A stretch of 64,000 nt of DNA. Source: Lactarius indigo (Eukaryota > Basidiomycota > Agaricomycetes > Russulales > Russulaceae). The DNA is taken from assembly GCA_025766275.1 (NCBI GenBank), contig JAFKAC010000001.1, positions 930,001 through 994,000 on the forward strand. The letters are read 5' to 3'. The position numbers and the translations under genes were made by a program. Below are positions 28,899 through 38,922 of this stretch, piece after piece. Position 1 is the stretch's first letter; each line of letters starts with the position of its first letter. The notes beneath the pieces were generated by a model, which worked only from the letters and a program-made list of their open reading frames with translations, was not told where the DNA came from and searched no databases.

Positions 28899-28912
28899 CC
28901 TTTTTTACTGAG
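28899..28912 (-). repeat. Right terminal inverted repeat of the Tnp2 transposon
   Basis: CCTTTTTTACTGAG, exact reverse complement of 839-852. Confidence 0.8.
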
Positions 28913-28919
28913 CCTCACT
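28913..28919 (+). repeat. Right target-site duplication of the Tnp2 transposon (CCTCACT)
   Basis: Matches 832-838. The sequence after it continues the array module R, homologous to 34697 onward. Confidence 0.8.
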
Positions 28920-29400
28920 TTTTATGACACTCCGTCCACATCCACTATAGACTCTCACATTTGAGAAACACGCTTTCTCATTATACATGCACCTTCGCCG
29001 TGCCTCCCTCCCACGCCGACCTACTCCGGGTAGCCCCCACGTGGCCTTATGCATGCACTGGCAAGCGCCGTGCATACGACTTGTGGAAGCTGCGAAGAAT
29101 GCACACGAGAGTTCGGTAGAAAATCACGAGATTAGGCGATAATGGCGATGGTAATGGGATGGGTTGGAGGCGGAGGACATCCGTCGGTACTTTCACACGT
29201 GAGGCAGGCTTGCGTGAGTTACTGTGTCGGTTTCTCGCTTCAACGGCTCACGCCCTTATGGATTTATGGTCCTGGCAAGGGCATGCACGGTCCAGCGCGG
29301 GCTTACCTTCACCATGCATGAGAGCCGTTGGTTGTTGGTCCATACAGTACAGTATTGTGCCACAGACCCTCTCGCGAAAATTCGCATAAGGCGCCTTTGA
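28920..29400. other. Intergenic module R of the array, right part
   Basis: Continues the module interrupted at 838; the stretch at 29090-29170 closely matches 34850-34920. No gene supported. Confidence 0.45.
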
Positions 29401-29409
29401 AGATGACAT

Positions 29410-30792
29410 ATGTACTTTGAGCGAAATACAGGTCGCCCAGCTCACAATTTATATGCCGTGGGAGACTGTTCGACAACTTGTCCGTCTCACGCTCTTTGGC
29501 TTCGTGTGCTCCCGACTTCCCACTGCCGAACTCACCTTCCTCTCCGCATGCCATACAGCGCTGATGAAGGACAGAAACGTCGCTGACGAGGCGCTCCAAC
29601 TCACTCCGTCAGTGCAGCATTTATTGCCGATTTCGAAGCATGATTGAGACGGTACAGGCCATTGCAGACATGGACAGACAGGACCTTGCAGAGTGCTTCT
29701 ACACGCCAGTGTTCCCGCCCAATGGGTAAGGCGCCGCCCTGTATTGGAAATAGGCGGAGGCGCTTCGTGGTGAAGAAGCAAGCGTCAGGTGAACTTCATA
29801 AATTACGGAGCGTGGCACATTGTGAGTGGTCCGGTCTCTTGCGAACCAAAGGCCTATTTTTCGCTCATGTTCGAACTGGGTGAGGAGTGGGTCTACTGGA
29901 CGTGCTAGCGGGTCAGAGCCATCTGGCGCCTCAGTCTACGCCGGCGGTAGTGGTAATTCAGCACGCCCATTTCGAGTCAACGGCCATGGCGCCTGAGGCC
30001 TGAGGGCTGTTAAGAACCTGGCAGATATCTGGCGAAAGAGAATGCGAATTAATCTACGAAGTCTAGTGGATGTCATTGGTTGAGCCACGAACAAAGGGCT
30101 ACGTGGAAGCGGCGAATTCACTGACACACCAACCTGAGGTTGATGCAAGAAGGGAGAAAGCGTAGCACAACATGCGAAGTAAAGTTGCTATTTGTGTCTG
30201 CGCACCTCAACGCTCGACCTTCGGTACTTCATTGGCAGTGACTCATCACCTTATCCTCTTCGTCTGCGAAGTATATTCTGCACCTAAGTGAGACCCTGTT
30301 CTATCCTCGAAGTTAGCCTGGGGTTCCCAAGATCTCGTAGACGGAGGCGGGAATGTATCAGGGTGATTTGAGGTCCGTCACATAACTGGGAGCTAAACTA
30401 CACCCTCATTTATATCATCTCATACGGTGATGTGCCTTGGGGTTCTACATATCTTCCGCCACGGTAATTGTAATGGGTAATAGGACGACGTACACATAGA
30501 TGGTGGGGAAAGGATCGGATAGTATCAGTATAGTGGTATCGAGAGCCCAGTAGGAATATGTATCTAAAAGGTTAAACAATATCATACCGGTGATGTGAAG
30601 GGTGAGGGGAAGGATCTCCTGTACGCCCCAGTTTTGGTTCCTTCAGCGAATGACTCGTGGTGGCTACGTTAAAGTCAGTGATCGACGGTAGTGATGAGGA
30701 TTGTGGTGGAAAATCTAGGGAGGGGGGGTCAAGATTGTCCTGTTCCTTACGCAAATCAGGGTTTGGGCTACCAACATCTTTGGGAGTTGCAC
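29410..30792 (+). other. Intergenic module P, copy 1
   Basis: Diverged repeat shared with 37450-38922, 55010-56470 and 59500-60621. Conserved plus-strand blocks encode short protein-like segments: ELTFLSACHTALMKD, then MDRQDLAECFYTPVFPPN before a GTAAGG donor. The copies differ by frameshifts, so this is probably a decayed multi-exon plus-strand gene convergent with the DUF6535 gene. No family recognised. Confidence 0.4.
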
Positions 30793-33351
30793 TCAGATCA
30801 GGTGGAGAGGTCGGCCCCGGAGGAGCGCTGGGAGCGGTGGTGACCAGTACCGAGCGATAGGATTCTGAGAAAGACAGTTAAAGTTGTATCGAGTCTTTGG
30901 GGAGTGTGAAAACCACGGCGCACCTGTAGGAAGTATATTACCAACTAGGTCATAGGAAGCTGAAGATGGGGGGCCAGGTTCCAGGGGGTCTTCGCTGTGC
31001 CGAGGGGAAATGATAACGGGTGGGGAGGTAGGGGAAAGAGGGGACGTGGAGGTTTCGGGAGTGGGATGGGGCATTGTTGCACTCGGGTTGACGGTGCCCT
31101 GTATGGCGCCAGCGGTGGCTGAATTGGGTGAGGAAACAGGACTGCAGAGGCTTTGGATAATTGTCTGATGAGCGGGATGGACGTCGTCGAGCGGCAGGTC
31201 TGTGAGGTTCTCGACAACACGAAGCGTGGCGGTAAAAGACGGGGAAGGTGCATCGGGGCTGGCGAGGGAAGTAGGGACTAGCGGAGCGTTATCGCGCAGA
31301 GCAGTGCGAGTAGAGGTGGGGATATGACCAGCGATGTTGCACACTGGATAGTAGGACAGCTCGCCCAGAATGTCGTTCCAATTGCGCGTGGAGGCGGAGA
31401 CCCGCGTCGGCGCAGAATCGATATCTCGATGTAGAGATACGTAAATCTTGCGAATCGGTTCGAGGATCCAGGACGCCATCCTACGATCATCGACATTCTG
31501 CACTCTGTGAACGAGTTGATTCCAGAGAGCACAGAACTCGTGCTGCAGCTCAGGTGACGTATGTCGTACATCGAATTTAGAAGCTGCTTCTAGAACGTCC
31601 AAGAACCTAAAAAATGGCCAGAATGGTTTCCTGAAGTGGTCTAATTGCTGGCGTACAATGTGAATCAAAATGGCAAGTGACAGGCTATCACCTTTTGCAG
31701 CGTAGTCTCGAAGGACAGATTCCTGGATGCCCAGCACACTAGAGGTGAGAATGAACCACGAGTCATCACGCCGTTGCACCCTCGCAACAATGTTCGTAGC
31801 GATAGCTTGCGTGGCTAATGCAGTGCCTTGATTTCCGCCATTGCCCCAGCCTCTCACAATACTGCCAAATTTGCTCGTTTGCAGTCCCCTGCATATGTTT
31901 GAGACCATGATAGAGTTCATGAGCCAATCATATTCGTAGGAAAATAAAACCGGATCGAGAGCCCTCGCGCAGATGATAGCTCTCCAATTTTTGACTGAAT
32001 CTGGAAGCAAATCCGATGAGAACGTGCGACGAAACAACCCCGTTAGTGCCGCTGAAATCTTCTCCATTTGCTCTTCGGTGAGGCGGGGCAGAGGATCATT
32101 GACAACTTTCGAGCTGCGGAAGCCAGGCAGGCCGGAAAAAAAGCGCTCGAGTTCGTGGTCTTCGTCTAAACTGTCGAACGTCCACAGAAATGCGCGAGTG
32201 TCAATCTCCGAAGGTGATTCCAGAGCAGTTTTCTCGATCGTCTTCTGCACGCCTTGCGAGAGTAATCTGTGATAAGTTTGCTCCAAGGAGTCAAAGCGAC
32301 GGAAGGCTTTTTCAGCAAAACGCTCAAGAGCAACGCGCCCAAAACAAATGCACGGGAAACAGAAGACAGTAGAAAGAGCGAACCATCGAAGGACCCGAAA
32401 TGTGACGAGTGATATTGCAGCAACAATGTGCCACGCCGGCAACGAAAGTGGAGTGTTGTAGGGGCTGTCATGACGAAAGATCGGGAAAAACGTGATGCAC
32501 CCGTACAGAGCAGTGCAAATCCCGATCCATGACACCACCGCCTTGAAAATAGTCAGGTCGACGTTCCAAAGGAACACAGATATGCCGGCAAAGAATAGGA
32601 ACAGGGAAACGTGCAATAGCGTCGGAAGCGCTTCAACTGCCCACGGAAGGAGAAACTTGTCGACGCCTTCAGAAAAGAATGCACGGATCCTCGCTCGCTT
32701 GTGTAGACTGTAACGCGGCTGAGTAACCTTGAGGTATCTTCGTGCCCACTGTTGAAGCAACGTCGCAAGCAGAGCGCAACTGATGCTGATGACCAGGCTC
32801 AAGAACAAAAGCGCGTTCACCCAAATGGCATAGTTCGGCGGAGAGAATGGAGGCGGGGAAGCAGGGAGGGAAGTAGAAACGTTGGATGCAGGGCCGGCGA
32901 GAGTAGCCTGATAGATATTTGCGAGGTAGAAATTGGAAGTGTCCTGTGGGTTTGGTCGAATGTCTTGAATGGATACTGAGATCAACGAGGCGACAGCAGC
33001 AGAGAATAGACCGGTCTGTGAGAGATCAGTCTGTGTGAAGCAGTAGGAAGACAAGGACGCACAAAGATGAGAATGCCATCTGCGTCCGCTTTCCAACTTT
33101 CGGCCATCTTCTTGTCCTCTTCCGTCGCCATTTCTAGATACATTGAAAAAATGGGTCCTGATCCATCGACAAAGTTGGACATCCCCCGTGGTTCCTGAGT
33201 CGACGCCGACTGAGGTGGATATTGGTGGACACCTATGGGGTCGGCAGCGGCAGGTGAGAACGGGAAGGACAGAGCCAAGTAGGAGTAAGGTACCTCTGCT
33301 CATGCCCGTATCTACCCCGGTTGCATCGGCATTTTCGAAAGCTTGTGACAT
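30793..33351 (-). CDS. DUF6535 family membrane protein, array copy 1
   Basis: ATG at 33351 (MSQAFENADATG). The N-terminal exon block ending ADGILIF is at about 33200-33063. A 47-nt intron (33016-33062) separates it from the main exon starting TGLFSAAVASLI. The main exon encodes the DUF6535 core. Its membrane segments are TGLFSAAVASLISVSIQDI; WVNALLFLSLVISISCALLATLL followed by QQWARRYLKVTQ; LLHVSLFLFFAGISVFLW; AVVSWIGICTALYGCIT; and a further hydrophobic stretch ending FCFPCICFG. A soluble region of about 450 residues follows (WTFDSLDEDHELERFFSGLPGF motif) and then a Ser/Thr/Pro-rich tail. A last intron near 30870-30905 probably precedes the final exon. The splice from exon 1 to the N-terminal block is uncertain because the acceptor used in copies 0, 2 and 5 reads GG here. 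Function unknown; probably an integral membrane protein. Confidence 0.75.
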   Translation of the reverse strand: MSQAFENADATGVDTGMSRGTLLLLGSVLPVLTCRCRPHRCPPISTSVGVDSGTTGDVQLCRWIRTHFFNVSRNGDGRGQEDGRKLESGRRWHSHLCASLSSYCFTQTDLSQTGLFSAAVASLISVSIQDIRPNPQDTSNFYLANIYQATLAGPASNVSTSLPASPPPFSPPNYAIWVNALLFLSLVISISCALLATLLQQWARRYLKVTQPRYSLHKRARIRAFFSEGVDKFLLPWAVEALPTLLHVSLFLFFAGISVFLWNVDLTIFKAVVSWIGICTALYGCITFFPIFRHDSPYNTPLSLPAWHIVAAISLVTFRVLRWFALSTVFCFPCICFGRVALERFAEKAFRRFDSLEQTYHRLLSQGVQKTIEKTALESPSEIDTRAFLWTFDSLDEDHELERFFSGLPGFRSSKVVNDPLPRLTEEQMEKISAALTGLFRRTFSSDLLPDSVKNWRAIICARALDPVLFSYEYDWLMNSIMVSNICRGLQTSKFGSIVRGWGNGGNQGTALATQAIATNIVARVQRRDDSWFILTSSVLGIQESVLRDYAAKGDSLSLAILIHIVRQQLDHFRKPFWPFFRFLDVLEAASKFDVRHTSPELQHEFCALWNQLVHRVQNVDDRRMASWILEPIRKIYVSLHRDIDSAPTRVSASTRNWNDILGELSYYPVCNIAGHIPTSTRTALRDNAPLVPTSLASPDAPSPSFTATLRVVENLTDLPLDDVHPAHQTIIQSLCSPVSSPNSATAGAIQGTVNPSATMPHPTPETSTSPLSPTSPPVIISPRHSEDPLEPGPPSSASYDLVGNILPTGAPWFSHSPKTRYNFNCLSQNPIARYWSPPLPALLRGRPLHLI

Positions 33352-35689
33352 TGAATACTTTGGCGTGAGTTGATATGGAGAGGACCGTGTTCAGGGCGAC
33401 TGCTCTCAGTCAACTGACGGGGTCGGCCGAACCACAAGCGCTCGATGCTCAACGGTTTGTCATTACGAAATTAGTCATTTCGTGCGCTTTCCTAAATCGT
33501 TTTTTGTACTGCCGGTGTCGATGCGAAGCACCTCTAATTGTACCGTGAGTAGTATGGGATCTTTTACATGCCTCTTCAATAAGACTCTCGTCCGTTCAGG
33601 TGGTTTCCTGGCCTGCAGGTCTTCCACAAGAAAGCGCATTGAGGACGACAACGATGCTTGATGATGGGCGCGTGTCTTATGATACGGTTGATTGGGCGGG
33701 CGCTCCAGCTTCTCGTTCCAGAGGCATCTATCCTAGGCGGTGCCAGCTATTGGTGTAACCGTGCACATGCGTACATACTCCAGGCTCATATCAACGTCTC
33801 GCTCCACGCACACTACGCCCCGGAGATTACCCTGCGTGAATGATCGATGAACGACGATCTTCCGCCGGGATAACTGCAGCTTCATCACAGATCCGAAATG
33901 CCAGCTTCGCCGAAGTACCGCCCTCCTCCTGCGCTTCACAAACATGTACAAATGTACACAAATATTACCATACGTGACACTTGTATGCTTCAGGCTTTCG
34001 CCACAGCCTTCCTGGGAGTGCAGTACCCGGCAGCCCACTCTCATCTAACCATCCAAAAATGACCGTGTTGTGACAATGCCCCGCTTCTCGAAACTCTTCT
34101 CAGCCGACTCTATCCAGCCGCTCAACACCTGTCCCCTAGGCCGCCGCGAAAGTGTCTTTGTCTACGTATCTGGCTCTACCTACATTTGTGCCAAGAAGGA
34201 TCGAGAGAAATGAACTGCCTATGGGGTTCGTTCCATCGGAGCGTGAAGACCAACTTCGAATTCGAAAGGTGTCACTCGAGCTTGGGCGGTCCCCCTGGTC
34301 CGAGCGCGAGTCGACTGACTCTTACTTCTTGTCGTAAGCGAGCTGATCCAGCGCTTTAATTTGTGCGTTCTCACACCTCCTGCTCTACTACGTATCTTGC
34401 TATTTCGTATCACTGATTACTCACAGCGGTGACGTAGGAATATGGTACCATGAAGCATTCCAAGCTTCGCTCATCTCATCTCATGCATACTGTTCGAACG
34501 GTTTTCCCCAGCACCATTCATGACCCTCTATGCCTTCAATTTACAGCACCGAAATCGCACACGCATCAGACTCATTCCACTCTGCGTCGATCCCACCACC
34601 AACTGCCGCCTAACCGCGTGTCGCTGAACAATATCTGAAATGAGCGCCCGTGTGGGTTCAGGGTCGACTCCGACGCGCGCATAGTGCTGCACCTCACTTT
34701 GCACGGCCCGACACCCTCTATGCTCGTGCATTCGAGCTAAATTCTTTCTCAGTATACATGCGCGCCTCTCCCACCTTCGTTGTTCCTCTATCCTGCGTTG
34801 CTCTGCTCCGTAACCCCTGCCTCACTCACGCAGGCGCCGTGTGCACAGCCATGAAGAAGGCACACGAGACTTCGGTAGCAAGTTGCGAGGCTAGACGATA
34901 ATGGCAACAGCGATGGGACGAGTCGGCCTCGCTGCCGAGCGAGTTGGACGCAGAGGATATGTGTCAGTACTTTCGCGCTTGAGGCGGGCCCGCGTGAGTT
35001 TCTGTGTCACTTCCTCACTTCGATGGTTTTCGTGCTTACGGTCCACGGCAAGCGCATGCACGGTCCAGCGTGGGTGTACCTTCACCTCGCCTGGCAGACC
35101 CAGTCCGCGAGTCTTAGCAGCCCTGAAACGGCTTACTAGGTCTCACTGACACGCAGTCGTCTTCGGCTTGTCACATACGTCCTGTCATAATAACGTGTTC
35201 TGTTGTGGATCTCTTCTCTCTATTGTAACGCGCTCCTGAGACGATACTGATCGTTCGTCTGACAATATACCTTATGCTGTGTGACCTTTCGGCCAAGGTT
35301 CCCGCGCATTTGCACACTGGCCTCTGATAGATCTGATAGCCCACCCTTTCTGCTGCTTCAACGTTTCAGCACCCAGCACCTATGAGCCCACTTCTGGTAG
35401 GACACAGAGCTGAGGCTAGCATGATGCTGCAAGCGTGCGGCCAAAACACTCAAATTTGCCTTAGGTATCACGATAGCTCAGGCTCGCTCACATTTCTCAC
35501 TCGCATTACGTGTACTCGCCGCACCATTCGTATCTTGAAAATATATGTCAAAAATTACCTGAATGACGATTCGGAGAAGAGTGAAGCTTTACACGATATC
35601 ATACTAGCCATGAGAAGGGCACGAATGATCTCCAGTGTGCTCAGCATCGAGAGAGCGTCGTGATGGCCCCGCGATCGTCACGTCATTGA
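33352..35689. other. Intergenic module R, copy with paralogous empty site
   Basis: No supported gene. Segments match 52700-54130 (module R beside copy 4) and both flanks of the Tnp2 transposon. Near 34688-34705 it carries CACCTCACT uninterrupted, the equivalent of the transposon's target. Confidence 0.5.
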
Positions 35690-36600
35690 CTGAGAGCGGG
35701 GACAGCGACTGTGACAGAAGCTCTTGGGTGGACATATTATTTTCGCGAATCACCGAAAGTGGGTAAATAGCATCCTTTTCCTTGTTCGGAGCAGCCTCCG
35801 CGCTGCCACCTCCCTCAGCAACAACGCCTAAATCAGTTGCAGAAGATGGTCATTGACAAGATGGGACGGGGACAGCGGGGGTAGCGGGAGCTGAGATTGG
35901 TGAATGAGATTCTGACGATGATGTGTGATCAGGTCTAGTCGCGGGAGAGTTGGAAGACGACAGCAGACTTATCGGGAGCATATCGTCGACAATCGGAGCA
36001 GAAGGTGATGACGAAAAGTATGGACTATCCGAAGAAGTGCGGCACTCTGCGGCGTACCGAATGTGAACAGCACCGATTGCTTTGGGGGCAGGAAGGGTGG
36101 ATTCCAGAGTTCCCAGGGTCGAGGGGGCACCGTTGTTGTGGTGTCAACTCCCGCTTATATTACCTGAGCGGTGACTAGATCCGGGGGAGTATCAAGAATA
36201 CGGGAAGTTTGTATGGCTATGTGGTGAGAAGGAAGGATTGACCCTGGAACATATGTATCGTCATCGATTGGTGGTCCATCAAGGCTTTCGACGAGACGAA
36301 GCGGGTGGAGCATAGACGAGGAAGGAGCATTGGGACTGTAAAGGGGAGCAGAGACCGGTATGTTGTTATCGTGTGGGACAGTGCAAACAAGACTGGTGGA
36401 TGCAGAGTCGTCATGAATATGGAGTATGTCAAGGAAATAAAAATTGTCGAGGATCCAGGCCCGAATGAGTATAGACTTGTTGTGCGTCGTGCGGTGCTGA
36501 CCAGGTCCTACTTCTCTCAATAGTTCCACACACAGTGGGGGGGAAGGCGACAGGTATGGGTTGCTTGCAATCGGGCTGCGGTCACTGGCATTGAGCAATA
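35690..36600 (-). pseudogene. DUF6535 gene relic, C-terminal tail only
   Basis: A minus-strand frame at 36598-36155 resembles the family's C-terminal tail: SPNAPSSSMLHPLRLVESLD aligns with tails of copies 1-6. Further Ser/Pro-rich sequence continues to about 35690. The membrane core and N-terminus are absent, so this is a remnant of a former array member. Confidence 0.5.
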
Positions 36601-37449
36601 TTATTTGGCCTTGTTGTGTCGATGTCCGAGTCTACAAATCTGCAACCGCTACTGTATTATAGAGTGTACGTCCGGTCGGTCGCTGGGCCTGGTGACGGCG
36701 CTGGTGACGGGCGGTCACGTCACCGGGGGGTCACCACCGCGGGACCCCTGAGATACGTGCACCCAAGCCTTTGCTTACGATAGCATGCTCAGCACTTAGC
36801 GTCCTTAGGACGTTTCGAACGTTTTCCATTTTCGTCCTGACTGTCCTTAGCGCCCTTAGGGCTCTTTGCACATTTCGACTTTTCAACGTTCCCCCTCGCG
36901 TTCCCCGGTTTCCCCAGCGTGCCGCACCCACGCGCGGCCTTACCGACTCTAGCGCGACCCATCAAAGACCGAGGAGGCTATCTCCGCGAAGTTTCGCGTC
37001 CCGCGGAAGCGTGCATGACCATTTCCGATCACTATTGACCATAGCCCACTGTTCATATTCCCGATCTCGCCACACTTGCGCGCGGCCTTAGGAAATTGCG
37101 CATGACGCGTCTACGACCAAGGCACCCACGTCTGTGAAGTCTTGCATTGTGCGGAAGCATGCACGACTGTTTCCGATCACCTGCAACCACCCAATCCAGC
37201 GGGGCTCCATGTAGCTCACCATTCCCTTTACCGACCCTGCAGCACTTGTGTGCGGGCTTAGCTATTCAACACGGGCGCGGCCACAACTGCCACGGACCTA
37301 CATACGACATCTCTTGCCCCGCGGAAGCCTGCGCGCCCACTTGCGCCGTACTCCACCCAGAGGTGGCGTCACCACGCGTGTATTTACACTTGCGTCACGA
37401 CATTACCAGTCACGGGCACCCAGATCACCCAGGTGATCACCACGACGCA
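36601..37449. other. Intergenic, no gene seen
   Basis: Begins with a stretch like the sequence 5' of copies 5 and 6 (near 54920 and 59400), then unrelated sequence rich in CCTTAG-type motifs around 36800-36880. Nothing supported. Confidence 0.3.
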
Positions 37450-38922
37450 GGGACATCAGAATGGATGCTGTGGCGCAATCGATGGAAAATAGCTTTCGAA
37501 GAAAACGTACATCGGCGCTTAGCCATGGTTTGCAGAGACGCTGATTGCCCAGTTCGCAGGACACATTTCGTCGGGCAGACCAAGAGCCAGAACTTGCCAG
37601 TGCACCTCATGTTCAGTCGGTTCCACACATGCTCTTGGGGTCGGCACTGGTCGCGTGCGTGCCAAAGTTTTCTCCCAGGGCGCTCTCGTCACACTACCGT
37701 CTTCAAGCTATCATATGCCCACCTATTAAACTTGTGAACGATTCTCGAGAATCAAAAGCGCATTCGCCGATCGAACTGTTGCCTATCGTCACACCACGGC
37801 CCTCAGTCTTTTGAAGCTAGAGAGACCATTCGATGCCTCGTCCAAGCTTCACAACGCCGTTTGCCCCACGCCTCATGACATCTCACACTCCCAACTTCCC
37901 ACTGCTGAACTCGCCTTCCTCTCCGCATACCTTACGGCGCAGGTGACGGACGGAAGCGTTGCGGATGATGCGCTCTACCTCACTATGGCGATGCGGCATT
38001 GACCATTCCGATGCTTGATTTGAACGGTGCTGACGACGGGACCGCTTCTACACGCCAGTGTTTCCGCCCAACAGGTAAGACGCCCACACTTATGAGAAAT
38101 AGGTGGACGGGCTTCGTGGGGAAGAAGCGAGCGTTGGGTAAACTTCGTATCTTACGGAGCGCATTCGATGGTCTGTTTTGGGCACCTTTGTGAGTGGCCC
38201 GGTCTCTTGCGAGCCTCGTTTAAAATCTTATGGGTTTCTCACGCTTGAAAAGGCGAGGAGTGGTCTACGGGACGTGCAAGCAGGTCGTCTGACGTCTCAA
38301 AAACTCGACGCTGGTGGCAGAGTTAATTCAGCACATCTTTTTCAAGTCGATGGACGAGTTGCCTGAAGGTGTTGAGAACCCGGTAGCAATTGGAATGCGG
38401 TGGGGTTTGCGAAGCCTGGTGGGTGCCATGGGTGGAGTCACGAACAAAAAGCTACAAGGAGGTGGAGAATTGACTGACGTTAACCCGAGTGGGAGAAGGG
38501 AAAACACGTAGCACAACTTGCGAAACAAAGTCACTATCCTCGTTTACCCCCCAACGTTCGGTCGTCACCTTCTCCCTTCGTCTAGCCCCGCGAAGGATAT
38601 ATTGTACTGAAGAGAGGCCCTGCTCTGTCCTCGAATTAGCCCGGGGTTCCCAAGATCTTGCAGACCGAGGCGAGAAATGCATTGGGTGGGCTGGACATGC
38701 CATCAGTCGCGCAAGTGGGAACTGATGCTGTGCCCTCGTCGATAGTCTCTCATACAGAGGTGGCTTGTGGTTCGCGAATTGCGTCTATACATCTTTCGCT
38801 ACGATATTTGTATTACGCAATAGAACAGTGTACACATCAGATGGTGGGGAAGGAATCGGATAGTATCAGTATGGCGGTATCGAGGGCCCAAAAGGAATAT
38901 GTAACTAAAAGGTTAAACGATA
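37450..38922 (+). other. Intergenic module P, copy 2
   Basis: Same module as 29410-30792. The best block encodes ELAFLSAYLTAQVTDGSVAD (about 37908-37967) and, further on, ELIQHIFFKSMDELPEGVEN (about 38315-38375). Close matches stand at the same spacing in the other copies, but frames are broken. Possibly a decayed gene. Confidence 0.4.

Larger units (their letters stand above)
839..28912. mobile_element. Tnp2-type (CACTA/EnSpm-group) DNA transposon, interrupted by nested LTR retrotransposons
   Basis: The ends are a perfect 14-bp inverted repeat, CTCAGTAAAAAAGG at 839-852 and its complement at 28899-28912, flanked by a 7-bp duplication. Inside each end lies an AGTC-rich array in mirror orientation. 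The element is 28.07 kb as it stands and about 10.4 kb without the retrotransposon nested in its transposase exon. Contents from left to right: a minus-strand nine-exon gene, a 188-bp divergent promoter interval, the Tnp2 transposase, then degenerate minus-strand fragments of an EXPERA/EBP gene and of SPC7. Classic plant CACTA elements start with CACTA and make 3-bp duplications, so these ends are atypical. The assignment of group rests on the transposase. Confidence 0.8.

Noticed and set aside
839..28912. Starship- or Helitron-type giant element
   Set aside because: No tyrosine recombinase (captain) or Rep/helicase gene; the transposase is Tnp2, with TIRs and a direct duplication.
36771..37091. 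106-codon plus-strand frame rich in Leu/Arg/Thr
   Set aside because: Driven by a degenerate CCTTAG-type repeat; no conserved counterpart in the other modules.
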